A stretch of 63,908 bases of DNA, taken from NCBI GenBank assembly GCA_025453675.1, contig JALOPW010000009.1, forward strand, positions 1-63,908. Reading direction: 5' to 3'. Each line of letters starts with the position of its first letter. Position 1 is the stretch's first letter. The notes below the pieces were generated by a model that saw nothing but the letters and a program-made list of their open reading frames with translations, had not been told where the DNA came from and made no database searches. The position numbers were made by a program, and so were the translations under genes. The DNA comes from Methanolinea sp. (GTDB taxonomy: Archaea; Halobacteriota; Methanomicrobia; Methanomicrobiales; Methanospirillaceae). Positions 36,440 through 45,405 of the stretch are shown here, one piece after another.

Positions 36440-36588
36440 TCCCTCATCACCATGCGGTAACGGCCGAAACGGTCCTGCGGTGAAAAACGGGCCGGGTGGG
36501 CAGTCACGGTGGGCTCCCCGCAGACCGGGCAGGTCTCCTGCAGGGTGTAAGTGCGGTCATTCGGGCACCGCCTCAGCCGACCGCTCAT
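36427..36588 (-). CDS. nop10: Nop10, H/ACA RNP subunit
   Basis: A short 53-aa frame encodes the archaeal Nop10 pattern: RLRRCPNDRTYTLQETCPVCGEPT with a Cys zinc knuckle (archaeal form CPN...CPVCG), then AHPARFSPQDRFGRYR. It is a structural subunit of the box H/ACA pseudouridylation complex. The ATG overlaps the aIF2-alpha stop by 4 nt, and the stop lies 13 nt inside the PAC2 gene. The short length matches the family. Confidence 0.95.
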   Translation of the reverse strand: MSGRLRRCPNDRTYTLQETCPVCGEPTVTAHPARFSPQDRFGRYRMVMREWTR

Positions 36589-37370
36589 GCCGTCTTCCCG
36601 GACTTGGGTTTCTTGACGAATTTCCCCTCTCCGCCTGCCCGCTCCACCACCCCGATGGCTGCAGCGGCGGCCTTCTCGATGGCCTTCTCCGCAGTCTTGT
36701 AGTCATGGGCGGTGACTTTGATCCGGTAGGCGGGTGCCCCGAGGTACGTAAGCTCGATATCCACGTCGGGGATCTTGGGCTCGGCACTCCGGAGCGCCCT
36801 CCTGATGATGTTCACCCCGTCGGGCTTTGTGGAGGTGAGGATGATATTGCCGCCCACGGTGACCCGGGGCACTTTCACGTTCTCTTTCGCTACCTGCTGC
36901 AGGGCTGCAACGGCTCCTGGTGAGAGGCCAAGTGAGTCGAGGGACCGTTCGCCGCTGACGATATCTTCAAATACGGAGTAAAGGTCCCCGTAATGGGAGT
37001 AGATCGCATCTTCGATGGTCTCCGGCTTCTCACCCGAGGCCTGCGCGGCGAAACCGATCCATTTCTGGGCCTTGGATTCGTTCTTCCACTCCCGGATCTT
37101 CTCCCTGCGCTGGTGCTCGTTCACGTCTTTGAGCGAGAGATCGATGTGGCCCCTCTGGGTATCCACGTGGAGGACCTTGCACACCACCTTCTGCCCCTCC
37201 CGGATATGGTCGCGGATGTACTTGATCCACCCGGTTGCCACCTCGGAGATGGGGATCAGGCCCACACGTCCGGGATATTCGTCGAGGCTGACGAATGCAG
37301 CGAAGTCTTTCACGTCCTTGACTGTGCAGACCACCAGTTCCGCTGACTCGGGCCACTCTCTCTCGCTCAT
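36585..37370 (-). CDS. Translation initiation factor aIF2, alpha subunit
   Basis: The 261-aa product begins with an S1 domain (ELVVCTVKDVKDFAAFVSLDEYPGRVGLIPISEVATGWIKYIRDHIREGQ), then a helical middle domain (residues about 88-170) and a C-terminal alpha/beta domain. It is the tRNA-binding regulatory arm of the heterotrimeric aIF2. The start is set at MSEREWPESAE by family length; a longer frame runs upstream. It overlaps nop10 by 4 nt and follows rps27e by 8 nt. Confidence 0.95.
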   Translation of the reverse strand: MSEREWPESAELVVCTVKDVKDFAAFVSLDEYPGRVGLIPISEVATGWIKYIRDHIREGQKVVCKVLHVDTQRGHIDLSLKDVNEHQRREKIREWKNESKAQKWIGFAAQASGEKPETIEDAIYSHYGDLYSVFEDIVSGERSLDSLGLSPGAVAALQQVAKENVKVPRVTVGGNIILTSTKPDGVNIIRRALRSAEPKIPDVDIELTYLGAPAYRIKVTAHDYKTAEKAIEKAAAAAIGVVERAGGEGKFVKKPKSGKTA

Positions 37371-37378
37371 CGCACCAA

Positions 37379-37567
37379 TCACTCGAGCGTCGCCAGGATC
37401 TCTGCCTTGAGCTGTGCCTTTCCGCCGGAAGGCTCGGCAAGGACTTTGCCGCAGACCACGCACTCTACCCTGGTGCTGGCCTTCTCAAAGACCACCTGTT
37501 CATTCTCGCAGTCGGGGCACTTGACCCTGAAGAATTTGCTGCGGTTTTCACGGAGTTGTCGTACCAT
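37379..37567 (-). CDS. Ribosomal protein S27e
   Basis: The 62-aa product has the S27e zinc site CPDC...CVVC with FFRVKCPDCENEQVVF before it and VLAEPSGGKA after it. It is a small-subunit protein. It lies between L44e and aIF2-alpha in the conserved archaeal order. Confidence 0.95.
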   Translation of the reverse strand: MVRQLRENRSKFFRVKCPDCENEQVVFEKASTRVECVVCGKVLAEPSGGKAQLKAEILATLE

Positions 37568-37572
37568 CCTCT

Positions 37573-37851
37573 TCACTCCTTCAGTTCGAATTTGCCTGCC
37601 CGGAACCCGCTGCGGAGGTGGGCCTTGCCGCAGGTGCTGCACCGGTAGCGCACGTTGATCTTCTTGGTGGGCTTGTCCCCTCCGGGAACCTTGGAGAATT
37701 TCCCCATGCTGCCCACAGTGCTCCTCCTGGCCTTCTGCCTGTCGATCCAGTGCAGGCCTGAGGTCCTGCTCTTCTTGACCTTCTCCACCTCATGGACCTG
37801 GTGGTTGCGGCAGAACGGGCAGTATGTCTTGAATTTGACTGGCATTTTCAT
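37573..37851 (-). CDS. Ribosomal protein L44e
   Basis: The 92-aa product carries two Cys pairs (CPFC and CSTC) for zinc binding, and the family's [27 protein letters not shown] core. It is a large-subunit protein near the E site. GAGG lies 8 nt upstream of ATG 37851; a second ATG at 37845 is possible. Confidence 0.95.
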   Translation of the reverse strand: MKMPVKFKTYCPFCRNHQVHEVEKVKKSRTSGLHWIDRQKARRSTVGSMGKFSKVPGGDKPTKKINVRYRCSTCGKAHLRSGFRAGKFELKE

Positions 37852-37888
37852 GGAATTGGCCTCTTATTCAGGATATCGAATATCAGTA

Positions 37889-38515
37889 TTATTTGCCAGG
37901 ATTGATATTTAAGACTATGTTGCGCTCACAGAGTACCTCGGCATTCCTCTCCGGAAGGGTCACCAGGTCTTCACGGTGCAGTTGGTAGATGCGCCCGTCA
38001 ACACCCATGAACGGCTCCATCTCCTGGAGCACCCTGGAGACCACGAACCTGGGCTGTTCCACTGCGTCCTGGACCAGCACTGCGGCACAGGGCTCCCCCT
38101 CCCGCTCCCTCCCCGGGTGGCCCGGGGCACGTGGCATGGACCCCTCCACCAGCCGGCAGCGCGCCTGTTCCAGGGCCAGCACCACCTGGTTGAACATGTC
38201 TTTCTCCTCGGGGAGCAGCTTCTTCAACTCCTCGCGGTCGATGTGCTGCCCATCCTCCTGGGTGCGTGCGAGGGAGAGGATCTTCTCTGCCCGTATGCGG
38301 TAGAGGTCCGAGAGGGTCTCCCGGATCGCGCTGATCCGCTCGATGAGGACCCGTGCCTCATCCGAGAAGGGGTCTTCACACGCGTAGAGATCGGTGTAGA
38401 GCGCCTCCAGGCCCCTCCCTGTGGAGACAAAGAGGTCTTTCTGGATCTGCACAAGGCGGCCCGTCTCCCGCTCGGAGAGGAGGAGGATACGCAGCTCATC
38501 CAGGTGCACGGGCAT
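37889..38515 (-). CDS. GINS-family replication factor
   Basis: The 208-aa product matches archaeal GINS15/51-like proteins: an N-terminal helical A-domain (LDELRILLLSERETGRLVQI) and a C-terminal small beta-rich B-domain (RFVVSRVLQEMEPFMGVDGRIYQLHREDLVTLPERNAEVLCE). GINS joins MCM helicase and RecJ-like nuclease at the fork. The start (GGGGGTG just before the ATG) lies 20 nt inside the primase gene, so both replication proteins are translated together. Confidence 0.9.
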   Translation of the reverse strand: MPVHLDELRILLLSERETGRLVQIQKDLFVSTGRGLEALYTDLYACEDPFSDEARVLIERISAIRETLSDLYRIRAEKILSLARTQEDGQHIDREELKKLLPEEKDMFNQVVLALEQARCRLVEGSMPRAPGHPGREREGEPCAAVLVQDAVEQPRFVVSRVLQEMEPFMGVDGRIYQLHREDLVTLPERNAEVLCERNIVLNINPGK

Positions 38516-39662
38516 CACCCCCGGAGATCTCTGCCGCACCGCGGCAGCAGAGGAATACCGCAAGTGCCTCGGGGACCTTCTGGGACCCTTTCTCCAGGTG
38601 GAAGGAAGACCCGAGGAGGGGCATGGAGAGAGGGAACGCGAGGTCCACCCTCACCTCCCGCTCCCCGAATACCACCGCATCCACGAGGGGATCAAAATCC
38701 TCGAGTTCTTTTGGGGTAAGCGGGGTCACCCGGAACCCGCTGCCGCCGTGCAGGGATGAGGGCAGGCGGATCAGCCTCTTCGTGTCGGTGGTCACCGGTT
38801 CGTCCGCGAGTGCGGCCCTGTTCCTGAGAAGGGTGGCGAATTCCCCCTCCTTCTGCGTGGAAAGGCCGCGTATCACTTTCGAGAGGACCGCGTCCCGCAT
38901 GTTGAGGGATGAGGGGTCCGTGGAGATGAGGGAGATGATCTCTCCGAGGCGCCGGGAGAACTCTTCAGCAGTCGTCCTTCCCACCCCCTCCAGGCCGGTA
39001 ATGGCAGCCAGCCGCTCCTTCTCCGGAAGACCCTCCAGCCATAGGAGGTACTCGTGAAGTGCAGCTATATAGCGATGATGCCATCCGCGGGGCGAAGGTG
39101 TGCGGTGGGCAAGTAACCGCCCGGGGTCGAGGCCGATCCCGCAGACATAGTCGATCAGTTCCCTCCGCTCGCTGCTGCCCCAGTTCCGCACCGCCAGGTC
39201 ATGGACGTGCACGTGGTAGCCCCTCCCCCCTGAAAAGACAATATCGATCTCCTGGGCAGGGAATCCAAGTTCCATGGTGAGCATATCCAGGAGCTTGTGC
39301 GTCTCCTCCTTGACCCGGGAGAGCATGCGATCGTAGGGTCCGCGCATGATGTGATCGGCATCAAGGTCGAAGATGAGATCGGCTCCCAGCCATTCCTTCT
39401 CCTGCATGGTGGGCGCACCCGGACGGGCATAGTAGGCGGTGGAGTAGTAACTGTGGGCAGGGACCATGCTCCGGATGTAGGAGAAGACCTCAGATTTCGT
39501 CTCGAACCCGAGGTGCCTGCGCATGTGGATATCCGGGAAATCAGGGTCGAAGAAGACGAATGCCCATTCCCGCTGCGGGATGGAGGACGGGGAGAGGAGC
39601 GGCTCTTTCCCGTAGTAGGAAGAGAAACGCTGGCGCAGGAACTCCAGGGTGGCAGCCTTCAT
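38496..39662 (-). CDS. priS: DNA primase small (catalytic) subunit PriS
   Basis: The 388-aa product has the catalytic DLDAD motif at residues 99-103 (LIFDLDADH) and SGGRGYHVHVHD, together with the N-terminal REWAFVFFDPDF strand. It synthesises RNA or DNA primers with PriL. It overlaps elp3 by 4 nt upstream and the GINS gene by 20 nt downstream. Confidence 0.96.
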   Translation of the reverse strand: MKAATLEFLRQRFSSYYGKEPLLSPSSIPQREWAFVFFDPDFPDIHMRRHLGFETKSEVFSYIRSMVPAHSYYSTAYYARPGAPTMQEKEWLGADLIFDLDADHIMRGPYDRMLSRVKEETHKLLDMLTMELGFPAQEIDIVFSGGRGYHVHVHDLAVRNWGSSERRELIDYVCGIGLDPGRLLAHRTPSPRGWHHRYIAALHEYLLWLEGLPEKERLAAITGLEGVGRTTAEEFSRRLGEIISLISTDPSSLNMRDAVLSKVIRGLSTQKEGEFATLLRNRAALADEPVTTDTKRLIRLPSSLHGGSGFRVTPLTPKELEDFDPLVDAVVFGEREVRVDLAFPLSMPLLGSSFHLEKGSQKVPEALAVFLCCRGAAEISGGDARAPG

Positions 39663-41233
39663 GCAAGCCTCTTGTGCAGGTATGGACCCCGGCGCTCATA
39701 TCCGTGACGCCGGTAGTAGGGCCGGACGCCAATCCCGCTCATCACCGCGATCTCGCGGTGCCCTTCGCGGAGGGCGGTCTCCTCGGCCAGGGAGAGGAGG
39801 AGACGGCCGAAGCGGCGGTGCTGGCGCTGGTCCGGTGCGGGTGAACTGCCAAGGGGGACGATGCTGCCGTAGACGTGCAGCTCCCGCAGGAGCGCGGCAT
39901 TGCACAGTTCTTCCCGCCAGCGCTCTCCCCCGCACCGCAGGCGGGCGAACCCGATGAGGGAGTCGCCGGAGACCGCAGAGAGGAAATGCTCCTCCCCGCC
40001 GGTGCAGGCATAGGAGAGGGTCTGGAAGGTGACCTCACCATCACCCGGCGACCTTCCTGCCTCCCGGCAGCGGATGCAGCGGCACCGCCCTCCCTGGAGC
40101 GCCAGGCGCTGCTGGCAGAGCTGGCGAAAATTGCTGTGCCGGGACCCGGCTACGATCAGTTTTGCCGGGATGTCCCGCTGTATCCTCTGCAACCGGACGT
40201 ACTCGGGGAGGAGGGACTTTCCGTAGGCTATCAGGTCGATTTGGGCATCCTCATCGTAGGGGGCATACTCCCCCCGGAGCCAGAGTGCCTCTATCTCGGA
40301 TCCGGGGGTGACCAGGGTGGGGTAGATCTTCAGGAAATCGGGCCGGAAGTCAGGGTTCTCCCAGAGCTCCCGGAACATCCACCGGTCATCCTCAAGGCTG
40401 CTCCCCGGGAGGTTGGGCATCATGTGGAACCCCACTTTGATCCCGGCGTCCCGCAGAAGGCGGTTGGCAACGACAGAGTCCTCGACCGTGCACCCCCTGC
40501 GGTTGTGGGCCAGTATCCGGTCATCCAGGTGCTGTACGCCGAGTTCCACCTTCGTTACCCCGAGCGCGAGCATGCGGTCGATATGCTCTCTCCGGCACCA
40601 GTCGGGCCGTGTCTCGAAGGTGGTGGCCACGCAGCGGACCGGGGAGTACTCGTTCTGCCGGAAGACGGACGCGGTATCGGTTGCGATCCCTGCGTGGTAT
40701 CCCCGGTACTCGTTCATTGCCCGGATGCAGGAGGTCACGAACCACTCCTGGTAGTCAGGGAGCCTTGCGGTCATCGTCCCCCCCATCACGATCAGTTCCA
40801 CCTTGTCCACGTGGTGGCCCAGCAGCTCGAACTGCTCCAGGCGGGCCCTTACCTGGGAATAGGGATCGTACCCGTGCTCACGGGCCCGGAGGGCGGCAGG
40901 CTCCTCCCCCGTGTAGCTCTGGGGGGACTGGAAGGGGTGGTCTGGGCCCCCAGGGCAGGGGAGGCATTTCCCGTGCGGGCAGGGGGAGGGGGAGGTCATC
41001 ACCGCCACCGGGGCCACGCCCGAGAGGGTGCGGGTGGGCTTGACCATCAGGAGTGCCCGGAGCCGTTCCCGCTCACCAGGGAGGGCGGCGGCCAGGAGAG
41101 CCGAGTTCTTCGGTACCGCCGGAGCCCCGTATTTCCTGCAGATCTCAATTTTTATGCGGGGGATGTCCCCGGGGTGGACATCACGGGAAAAAAGGACCTC
41201 GAGTATCTCCCGGGAGATATCGGGGTGGGCCAT
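39659..41233 (-). CDS. elp3: Elp3, radical SAM/GNAT tRNA wobble-uridine modifier
   Basis: The 524-aa product has a radical SAM domain (CPHGKCLPCPGG, a CX4CX2C cluster site), VELIVMGGTMTARL, KVELGVQHLDD, and KVGFHMMPNLPGS, then a C-terminal GNAT acetyltransferase domain (ALLRELHVYGSIVPLG, GRLLLSLAEETALREGHREIAVMSGIGVRPYYRRHGYERRGPYL). It makes the cm5U family at tRNA position 34. It is first in the superoperon and overlaps priS by 4 nt. Confidence 0.96.
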   Translation of the reverse strand: MAHPDISREILEVLFSRDVHPGDIPRIKIEICRKYGAPAVPKNSALLAAALPGERERLRALLMVKPTRTLSGVAPVAVMTSPSPCPHGKCLPCPGGPDHPFQSPQSYTGEEPAALRAREHGYDPYSQVRARLEQFELLGHHVDKVELIVMGGTMTARLPDYQEWFVTSCIRAMNEYRGYHAGIATDTASVFRQNEYSPVRCVATTFETRPDWCRREHIDRMLALGVTKVELGVQHLDDRILAHNRRGCTVEDSVVANRLLRDAGIKVGFHMMPNLPGSSLEDDRWMFRELWENPDFRPDFLKIYPTLVTPGSEIEALWLRGEYAPYDEDAQIDLIAYGKSLLPEYVRLQRIQRDIPAKLIVAGSRHSNFRQLCQQRLALQGGRCRCIRCREAGRSPGDGEVTFQTLSYACTGGEEHFLSAVSGDSLIGFARLRCGGERWREELCNAALLRELHVYGSIVPLGSSPAPDQRQHRRFGRLLLSLAEETALREGHREIAVMSGIGVRPYYRRHGYERRGPYLHKRLA

Positions 41234-41239
41234 ACAAGA

Positions 41240-41506
41240 TTAGTGTTCGGCTGCAACCGTCTCGGATGCTGTCTCGGTAGTATATCCCACCGGTACCATC
41301 TGGGTGACCCTGATGTGTGTGACGATCTCGTCGCCCAGGGCAAGGATAGCATCTTTATGGCACTTTTTATTCTTGTGGATATGAACAGGAGAGATTTCAA
41401 GGGAGTTATAACGTTTTGTGGGAAGTTCATCGTTGGTGATGGTTTCGTAGTACTTCTTGATGTGGATCATCAGCATGTGGAGATGGAGTAGTTCTTCCTT
41501 TTGCAC
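41240..41506 (-). CDS. UPF0058-family protein
   Basis: The 88-aa product begins MQKEELLHLHMLMIHIKKYYE and has a conserved HIHKNKKCHKDAILALGDEI segment, as in the archaeal UPF0058 family. Function is unknown; His and Cys residues near the centre might bind metal. It lies 6 nt upstream of elp3 on the same strand. Confidence 0.88.
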   Translation of the reverse strand: MQKEELLHLHMLMIHIKKYYETITNDELPTKRYNSLEISPVHIHKNKKCHKDAILALGDEIVTHIRVTQMVPVGYTTETASETVAAEH

Positions 41507-41559
41507 ACTATCACCTTCTTTGAATCAACACTTTTTTCCTGATCAGATATAGTTTATTG

Positions 41560-42444
41560 GTGACCTTTATATCCGACATTCGGCACGCCACCGGCGTCCT
41601 GCTGGGGCTGGCGATTGGTGACGCAATGGGTGCGCCCCTGGAAGGATCCCCTTTCTCCCCCCAATTGGTCCGGAAATTGTACCCTGGCGGTCGTATGGTC
41701 CGGAAATCCGGAACCTATACTGATGATACGTACCAGGCCCTGGCACTTTCAGAGTCGCTGGCGGCATGCCGGGGCTTCTTCCCGGAAGACTTCATGGCGA
41801 GGCTTTTATGCGATTTCCTGGCCCATAACGCGTGGTATGGCCCTACATCGGGTGCAGTGTTCACCCGGGTGCTGCAGGGGGCACCGCTCTACCGTGCGGC
41901 CCGCCTTGTCCATGCCGAACGCGGGGGGAGCAGGAGCAACGGGAGTGTGATGAGGGGGCCGCCGCTCGGGGTCTTCTACAGTGGCCCCGAACTGGAGGCA
42001 AGTTCCCTGGCCTGTTCGGCGCTCACCCACCGGGACCCGGTTGCCGGGGCCTGCTCCGCGTTTGTCAACCGCATGGTGAGCGATATGTGCCGTGGGATTC
42101 CGAAGGAAAGAGCATGGAGCCGGGCCCTGCAGCAGTGCCGCAACGCTGAGGTGGCGACAAAGCTCGGGAGGTGGCGGGCATTTCCAGCGATCCCCGGTCT
42201 CGATGCCCTGGAGGCGACTCATGCCGCGGTCCTGGTCTTCATGGACTCGGAATCGTTCGAGTATACGGTGCCGGCTGCGGTGAGTATGGGCGGGGACAGT
42301 GACACGGTGGGAGCCATCGCCGGGGCGCTGGCCGGGGCTGCATACGGGGTGCACACCATCCCTGACGAGTGGGTATGTGGCCTCTCCGGCAGTGACCGGG
42401 TATGGCGGGCAGCGTACGGGTTGTGGCAGGCTTCCCTCTTGTGA
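41560..42444 (+). CDS. ADP-ribosylglycohydrolase family protein
   Basis: The 294-aa product contains the metal-binding signatures of the DraG/ARH family: GLAIGDAMGAPLEG, YTDDTYQALALSESL and SMGGDSDTVGAIAGALAGAAYG. These enzymes remove ADP-ribose from proteins or nucleic acids, and some act on other ADP-ribosylated compounds. The start is taken as the GTG at 41560 after an AT-rich box; a TTG directly before it is in frame. There is no adjacent ADP-ribosyltransferase, so the target is open. Confidence 0.88.
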   Translation: MTFISDIRHATGVLLGLAIGDAMGAPLEGSPFSPQLVRKLYPGGRMVRKSGTYTDDTYQALALSESLAACRGFFPEDFMARLLCDFLAHNAWYGPTSGAVFTRVLQGAPLYRAARLVHAERGGSRSNGSVMRGPPLGVFYSGPELEASSLACSALTHRDPVAGACSAFVNRMVSDMCRGIPKERAWSRALQQCRNAEVATKLGRWRAFPAIPGLDALEATHAAVLVFMDSESFEYTVPAAVSMGGDSDTVGAIAGALAGAAYGVHTIPDEWVCGLSGSDRVWRAAYGLWQASLL

Positions 42445-42451
42445 ATGGTCC

Positions 42452-42898
42452 CTAAAGCCCTCTCAACTCCACCAGTTGCAGGTTCCTTCCCTTCTCGCAA
42501 TTCCCTGGGGCACTCCCGAGCACCTGGATGACTACATATTTCTCCCCCGGGATTGCTCCTTCGGGGTTGCAGATCCCATAGTGCTCGCAGTGCTCCCGTG
42601 TACAGGAGCGCTCAAAGGTGATGCGGGTGTTTTTGATCGCCATATCCGCGCTGATAAGCGCCGGGATGGGGGCTTCCACCACTTCCACCGTGGTGGCCCC
42701 CCCCAGGTGGACAGGGCAGGAATGGTGAGCCTTCCTCACCCCCACAATACGATACTTCCTCCCGGCCTTCAGGTTGTGGCAGGCTTTCTTCACCGTGCAA
42801 CTGTCACACTCGGGGGTCTCTCCCTCGTACATGAACTCGAGATCGATCCTGGCCAGCCCTGTCCCGATAAGGGTGACTTTTGGTTTTGTATCTGCCAT
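42452..42898 (-). CDS. UPF0179-family protein
   Basis: The 148-aa product shows the UPF0179 pattern: VTLIGTGLARIDLEFMYEGETPECDSCTVKKACHNL, then VRKAHHSCPVHLGG and a tail SCTREHCEHYGICNPEG. Several Cys, in CxxC and nearby spacing, suggest metal or cluster binding. Function unknown. It is 4 nt downstream of egsA, so they are likely co-transcribed. Confidence 0.88.
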   Translation of the reverse strand: MADTKPKVTLIGTGLARIDLEFMYEGETPECDSCTVKKACHNLKAGRKYRIVGVRKAHHSCPVHLGGATTVEVVEAPIPALISADMAIKNTRITFERSCTREHCEHYGICNPEGAIPGEKYVVIQVLGSAPGNCEKGRNLQLVELRGL

Positions 42899-42902
42899 AT
42901 GC

Positions 42903-43982
42903 TCACTCCTGATACAGCATCCTCACCAGTTCGGTCGCAGATTCCCGGGTCAGCCCCAGGTCCAGTATAGTGAACCGCTCCGGGCGGATCGTCTTTGCCA
43001 TCAGGAGAGCCTCCACAGCGACCGCATCATCGATCCCCAGGTCGGACGGGGTGGTGGGGGCGCCGATGCTCCGGAGCGCCTCCCGAATCGCTTTCCAGTC
43101 ACCCCCGTGCAGGTACATGTCAATGATGGTGCCGATCCCGCAGGCCTCCCCGTGGAGGGCTGCTCCCGGTGCGAGCCTCTCCAGGGCATGCCCGAATTTA
43201 TGCTCCCCTCCTGACCCGGGCCGGGATGAGCCGGCGATGCTCATGGCCACTCCTGATGAGACCAGGGCCTTGGTGACCATCCATGCCGACTCCTCGTGAT
43301 GGGGCTTGATGTTCTTCGCATTCTTCATAAGGAGATCTGCGGTCATCCGCGAGAGCGCCATCGCGTACTCGCTCACCTCCTCGTGTTTCAGACGGTGAGA
43401 GAGCTCCCAGTCCAGTACCGCGGTGGAATTTGAGATCACGTCTGCACAGCCGGCTGCAAGGAGGCGGTGTGGCGCCGCGGCAATAAGGCCGGTATCGGCG
43501 ACTATCGCCAGGGGGGGATGGGCCTCCAGGGAGACGCTGCCGCTCTCCATGGGTACCGACGCCCTCGCAGAGGCAATTCCGTCATGGGAGGCGGCGGTGG
43601 GGACGCTGATGAACTGGCGATCAAGGTTGTAGGAGACGATCTTTGCGCAGTCGATCACCCGGCCGCCGCCCACGCCCACCAGGAAGCCCGCACCCTGCGA
43701 AGACTCCTCCGCTTCCCTGATCACCTCCATGCTGATCTCTTTTACTGTGAAGGTGGAGACCTCGTAGCGTTCCCCGAGGAGGGATGCCACCCGCTTTCCG
43801 GCGAAGTCACGGGTGTGCGTCCCCGAGAAGACGATTACCGGGTCCTTGAGGCAGAGGTCGGCGCAGACAGCGGGGATCTGGGGGAGGACGTCATGGCCAA
43901 TGACCACGTCCCGGGGGAGCTGCATCCACCGGGATTTGTCAAAGACCTTGGTTTTGAGTACTTTTATCGGGTCTGCGCTCAT
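42903..43982 (-). CDS. egsA: Glycerol-1-phosphate dehydrogenase
   Basis: The 359-aa product makes sn-glycerol-1-phosphate from DHAP with NAD(P)H, the first step of archaeal lipid backbones. Motifs are the GVGGGRVIDCAKI nucleotide site, SVPTAASHDGIASARAS, and the zinc site SSRPGSGGEHKFGHAL followed by LHGEACGIG. The gene is divergent from the DUF63 gene: the starts are 12 nt apart, so their promoters must overlap. Confidence 0.95.
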   Translation of the reverse strand: MSADPIKVLKTKVFDKSRWMQLPRDVVIGHDVLPQIPAVCADLCLKDPVIVFSGTHTRDFAGKRVASLLGERYEVSTFTVKEISMEVIREAEESSQGAGFLVGVGGGRVIDCAKIVSYNLDRQFISVPTAASHDGIASARASVPMESGSVSLEAHPPLAIVADTGLIAAAPHRLLAAGCADVISNSTAVLDWELSHRLKHEEVSEYAMALSRMTADLLMKNAKNIKPHHEESAWMVTKALVSSGVAMSIAGSSRPGSGGEHKFGHALERLAPGAALHGEACGIGTIIDMYLHGGDWKAIREALRSIGAPTTPSDLGIDDAVAVEALLMAKTIRPERFTILDLGLTRESATELVRMLYQE

Positions 43983-43994
43983 ACAAATCAGGAA

Positions 43995-44843
43995 ATGATC
44001 TGGGATTTCATACAGAAATACTACATCGATCCAATACGCTACGGGCAGCCATACAACGTAGTGGACACCACCACCTACGCTCTGGTTCTGATCCTCGCCA
44101 TATATATCATTTATCGCTGGCTCAGAAGGTCCGAGATCATCCGCATCGACCGGGACTTTGTCCTCTGCACCCTTCCGTTCGTGGTGATGGGCGGAATGCT
44201 GCGGGTGGTCCAGGATACCGGGATGATCACTTCAGACTGGCAGTTCCTGCTGATCACACCCCTCATCTACTTCGTAATGTTCTTCTATACTGCGGGGGCG
44301 CTGGTCACCACCGCAGCACTCCAGAAGAAAGGGATAGTCAGGGATTATCACAGGGGGTACATGGCAGCAGGACTCGCCGGGGCAGGGGTGACTGCCCTCA
44401 TCCTCCTCTGGTTCGGTATCCAGAACGGGATCATCGCATGGGACGTCCTCGCCATTATTCTCGCCATGGCGGTCGCGACCAGCGCGGCAGTCCACGGGGT
44501 CATGCGCCACCTCCTGCAGTGGCGCTACGCGGCAGACCCCCTCTACCTCTCACTCCTCTTCGGGCAGCTCCTGGACGCCAGCGCCACGAGTTACGGGATC
44601 GACCTGCACCCCCTGCACTACGTGGAGGTGCATGTGGTGGGCTCCCATCTTATCGCATGGACCGGGACGGCCTTCTCCATGTTCGCCTTGAAACTCCTGG
44701 TCCTCTTCCCCGGGATCTATATCCTGGAGCGGTTTCGCCACGAAGGCCCAAGCGCCCTCTGGCACCTCATCCTCCTTGCCATGATCACGGTCGGGCTGGC
44801 GCCGGGAATCCGGGACATGATGAGGATGGTGCTCTATGTCTGA
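43995..44843 (+). CDS. DUF63-family membrane protein
   Basis: The 282-aa product starts MIWDFIQKYYIDPIRYGQPYNVVDT and has about eight hydrophobic helices; conserved elements include FVVMGGMLRVVQDTG and LLDASATSYGIDLH. DUF63 members are archaeal membrane proteins of unknown role. The start of the SpoIIM-like gene lies inside its last 8 nt. Its own start is only 12 nt from the divergent egsA start. Confidence 0.9.
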   Translation: MIWDFIQKYYIDPIRYGQPYNVVDTTTYALVLILAIYIIYRWLRRSEIIRIDRDFVLCTLPFVVMGGMLRVVQDTGMITSDWQFLLITPLIYFVMFFYTAGALVTTAALQKKGIVRDYHRGYMAAGLAGAGVTALILLWFGIQNGIIAWDVLAIILAMAVATSAAVHGVMRHLLQWRYAADPLYLSLLFGQLLDASATSYGIDLHPLHYVEVHVVGSHLIAWTGTAFSMFALKLLVLFPGIYILERFRHEGPSALWHLILLAMITVGLAPGIRDMMRMVLYV

Positions 44844-45396
44844 ACTGGCAAGGAACTCCGGGATCGCACTCCTGCTCCTCCTGGTCTCGGTAGGGTTCGG
44901 GGCCTGGACCACCATGGAGGACCCGGCAGTCGGGGAGCAGATCATCACCCTGCTGCGGGATTCCATCATGGGAGAGACCCTTGACTCATCCAGTGCCCTC
45001 CTGGCGGTGAAGCTCTTCTTCAACAACCTGCAGGCCTGCCTCCTCATGTTCCTCGGCGGAGCGTCTTTTGGGCTCCTGACGGTCTTCATCATCAGCACCA
45101 ACGGGTTTGTGATCGGCTCGGTGCTGGAGCTGGTGCGCGAGCAGCATAGCGCTCTCTACGTCATTGCTGCCATCGTCCCCCACGGCATCTTCGAGATACC
45201 TGCCTTCCTCATCTCGGGGGCGCTCGGTCTCCTGCTGGCAAAGGCCCTGTGGAGGGAGTGGGAAGGGAGCGAGGACGCCTCTGTCCGGGCGTATGCGTTC
45301 GGGCGCACCTTCCTGCTCCTGGTGGTCCCCCTGGTCGCCGTGGCCGCGGGTGTAGAGGCATTTATTACGCCGGAAATCCTACGATTTATCATTTGA
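44836..45396 (+). CDS. Stage II sporulation protein M-like membrane protein
   Basis: The 186-aa product has five or so hydrophobic helices and the SpoIIM core: LFFNNLQACLLMFLGGASFGLLTVFIISTNGFVIG and VPHGIFEIPAFLISGALG. Archaeal SpoIIM-like proteins have no known link to sporulation. Transcription is shared with the DUF63 gene (8-nt overlap). Confidence 0.9.
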   Translation: MSELARNSGIALLLLLVSVGFGAWTTMEDPAVGEQIITLLRDSIMGETLDSSSALLAVKLFFNNLQACLLMFLGGASFGLLTVFIISTNGFVIGSVLELVREQHSALYVIAAIVPHGIFEIPAFLISGALGLLLAKALWREWEGSEDASVRAYAFGRTFLLLVVPLVAVAAGVEAFITPEILRFII

Positions 45397-45405
45397 GGTG
45401 TGTTT

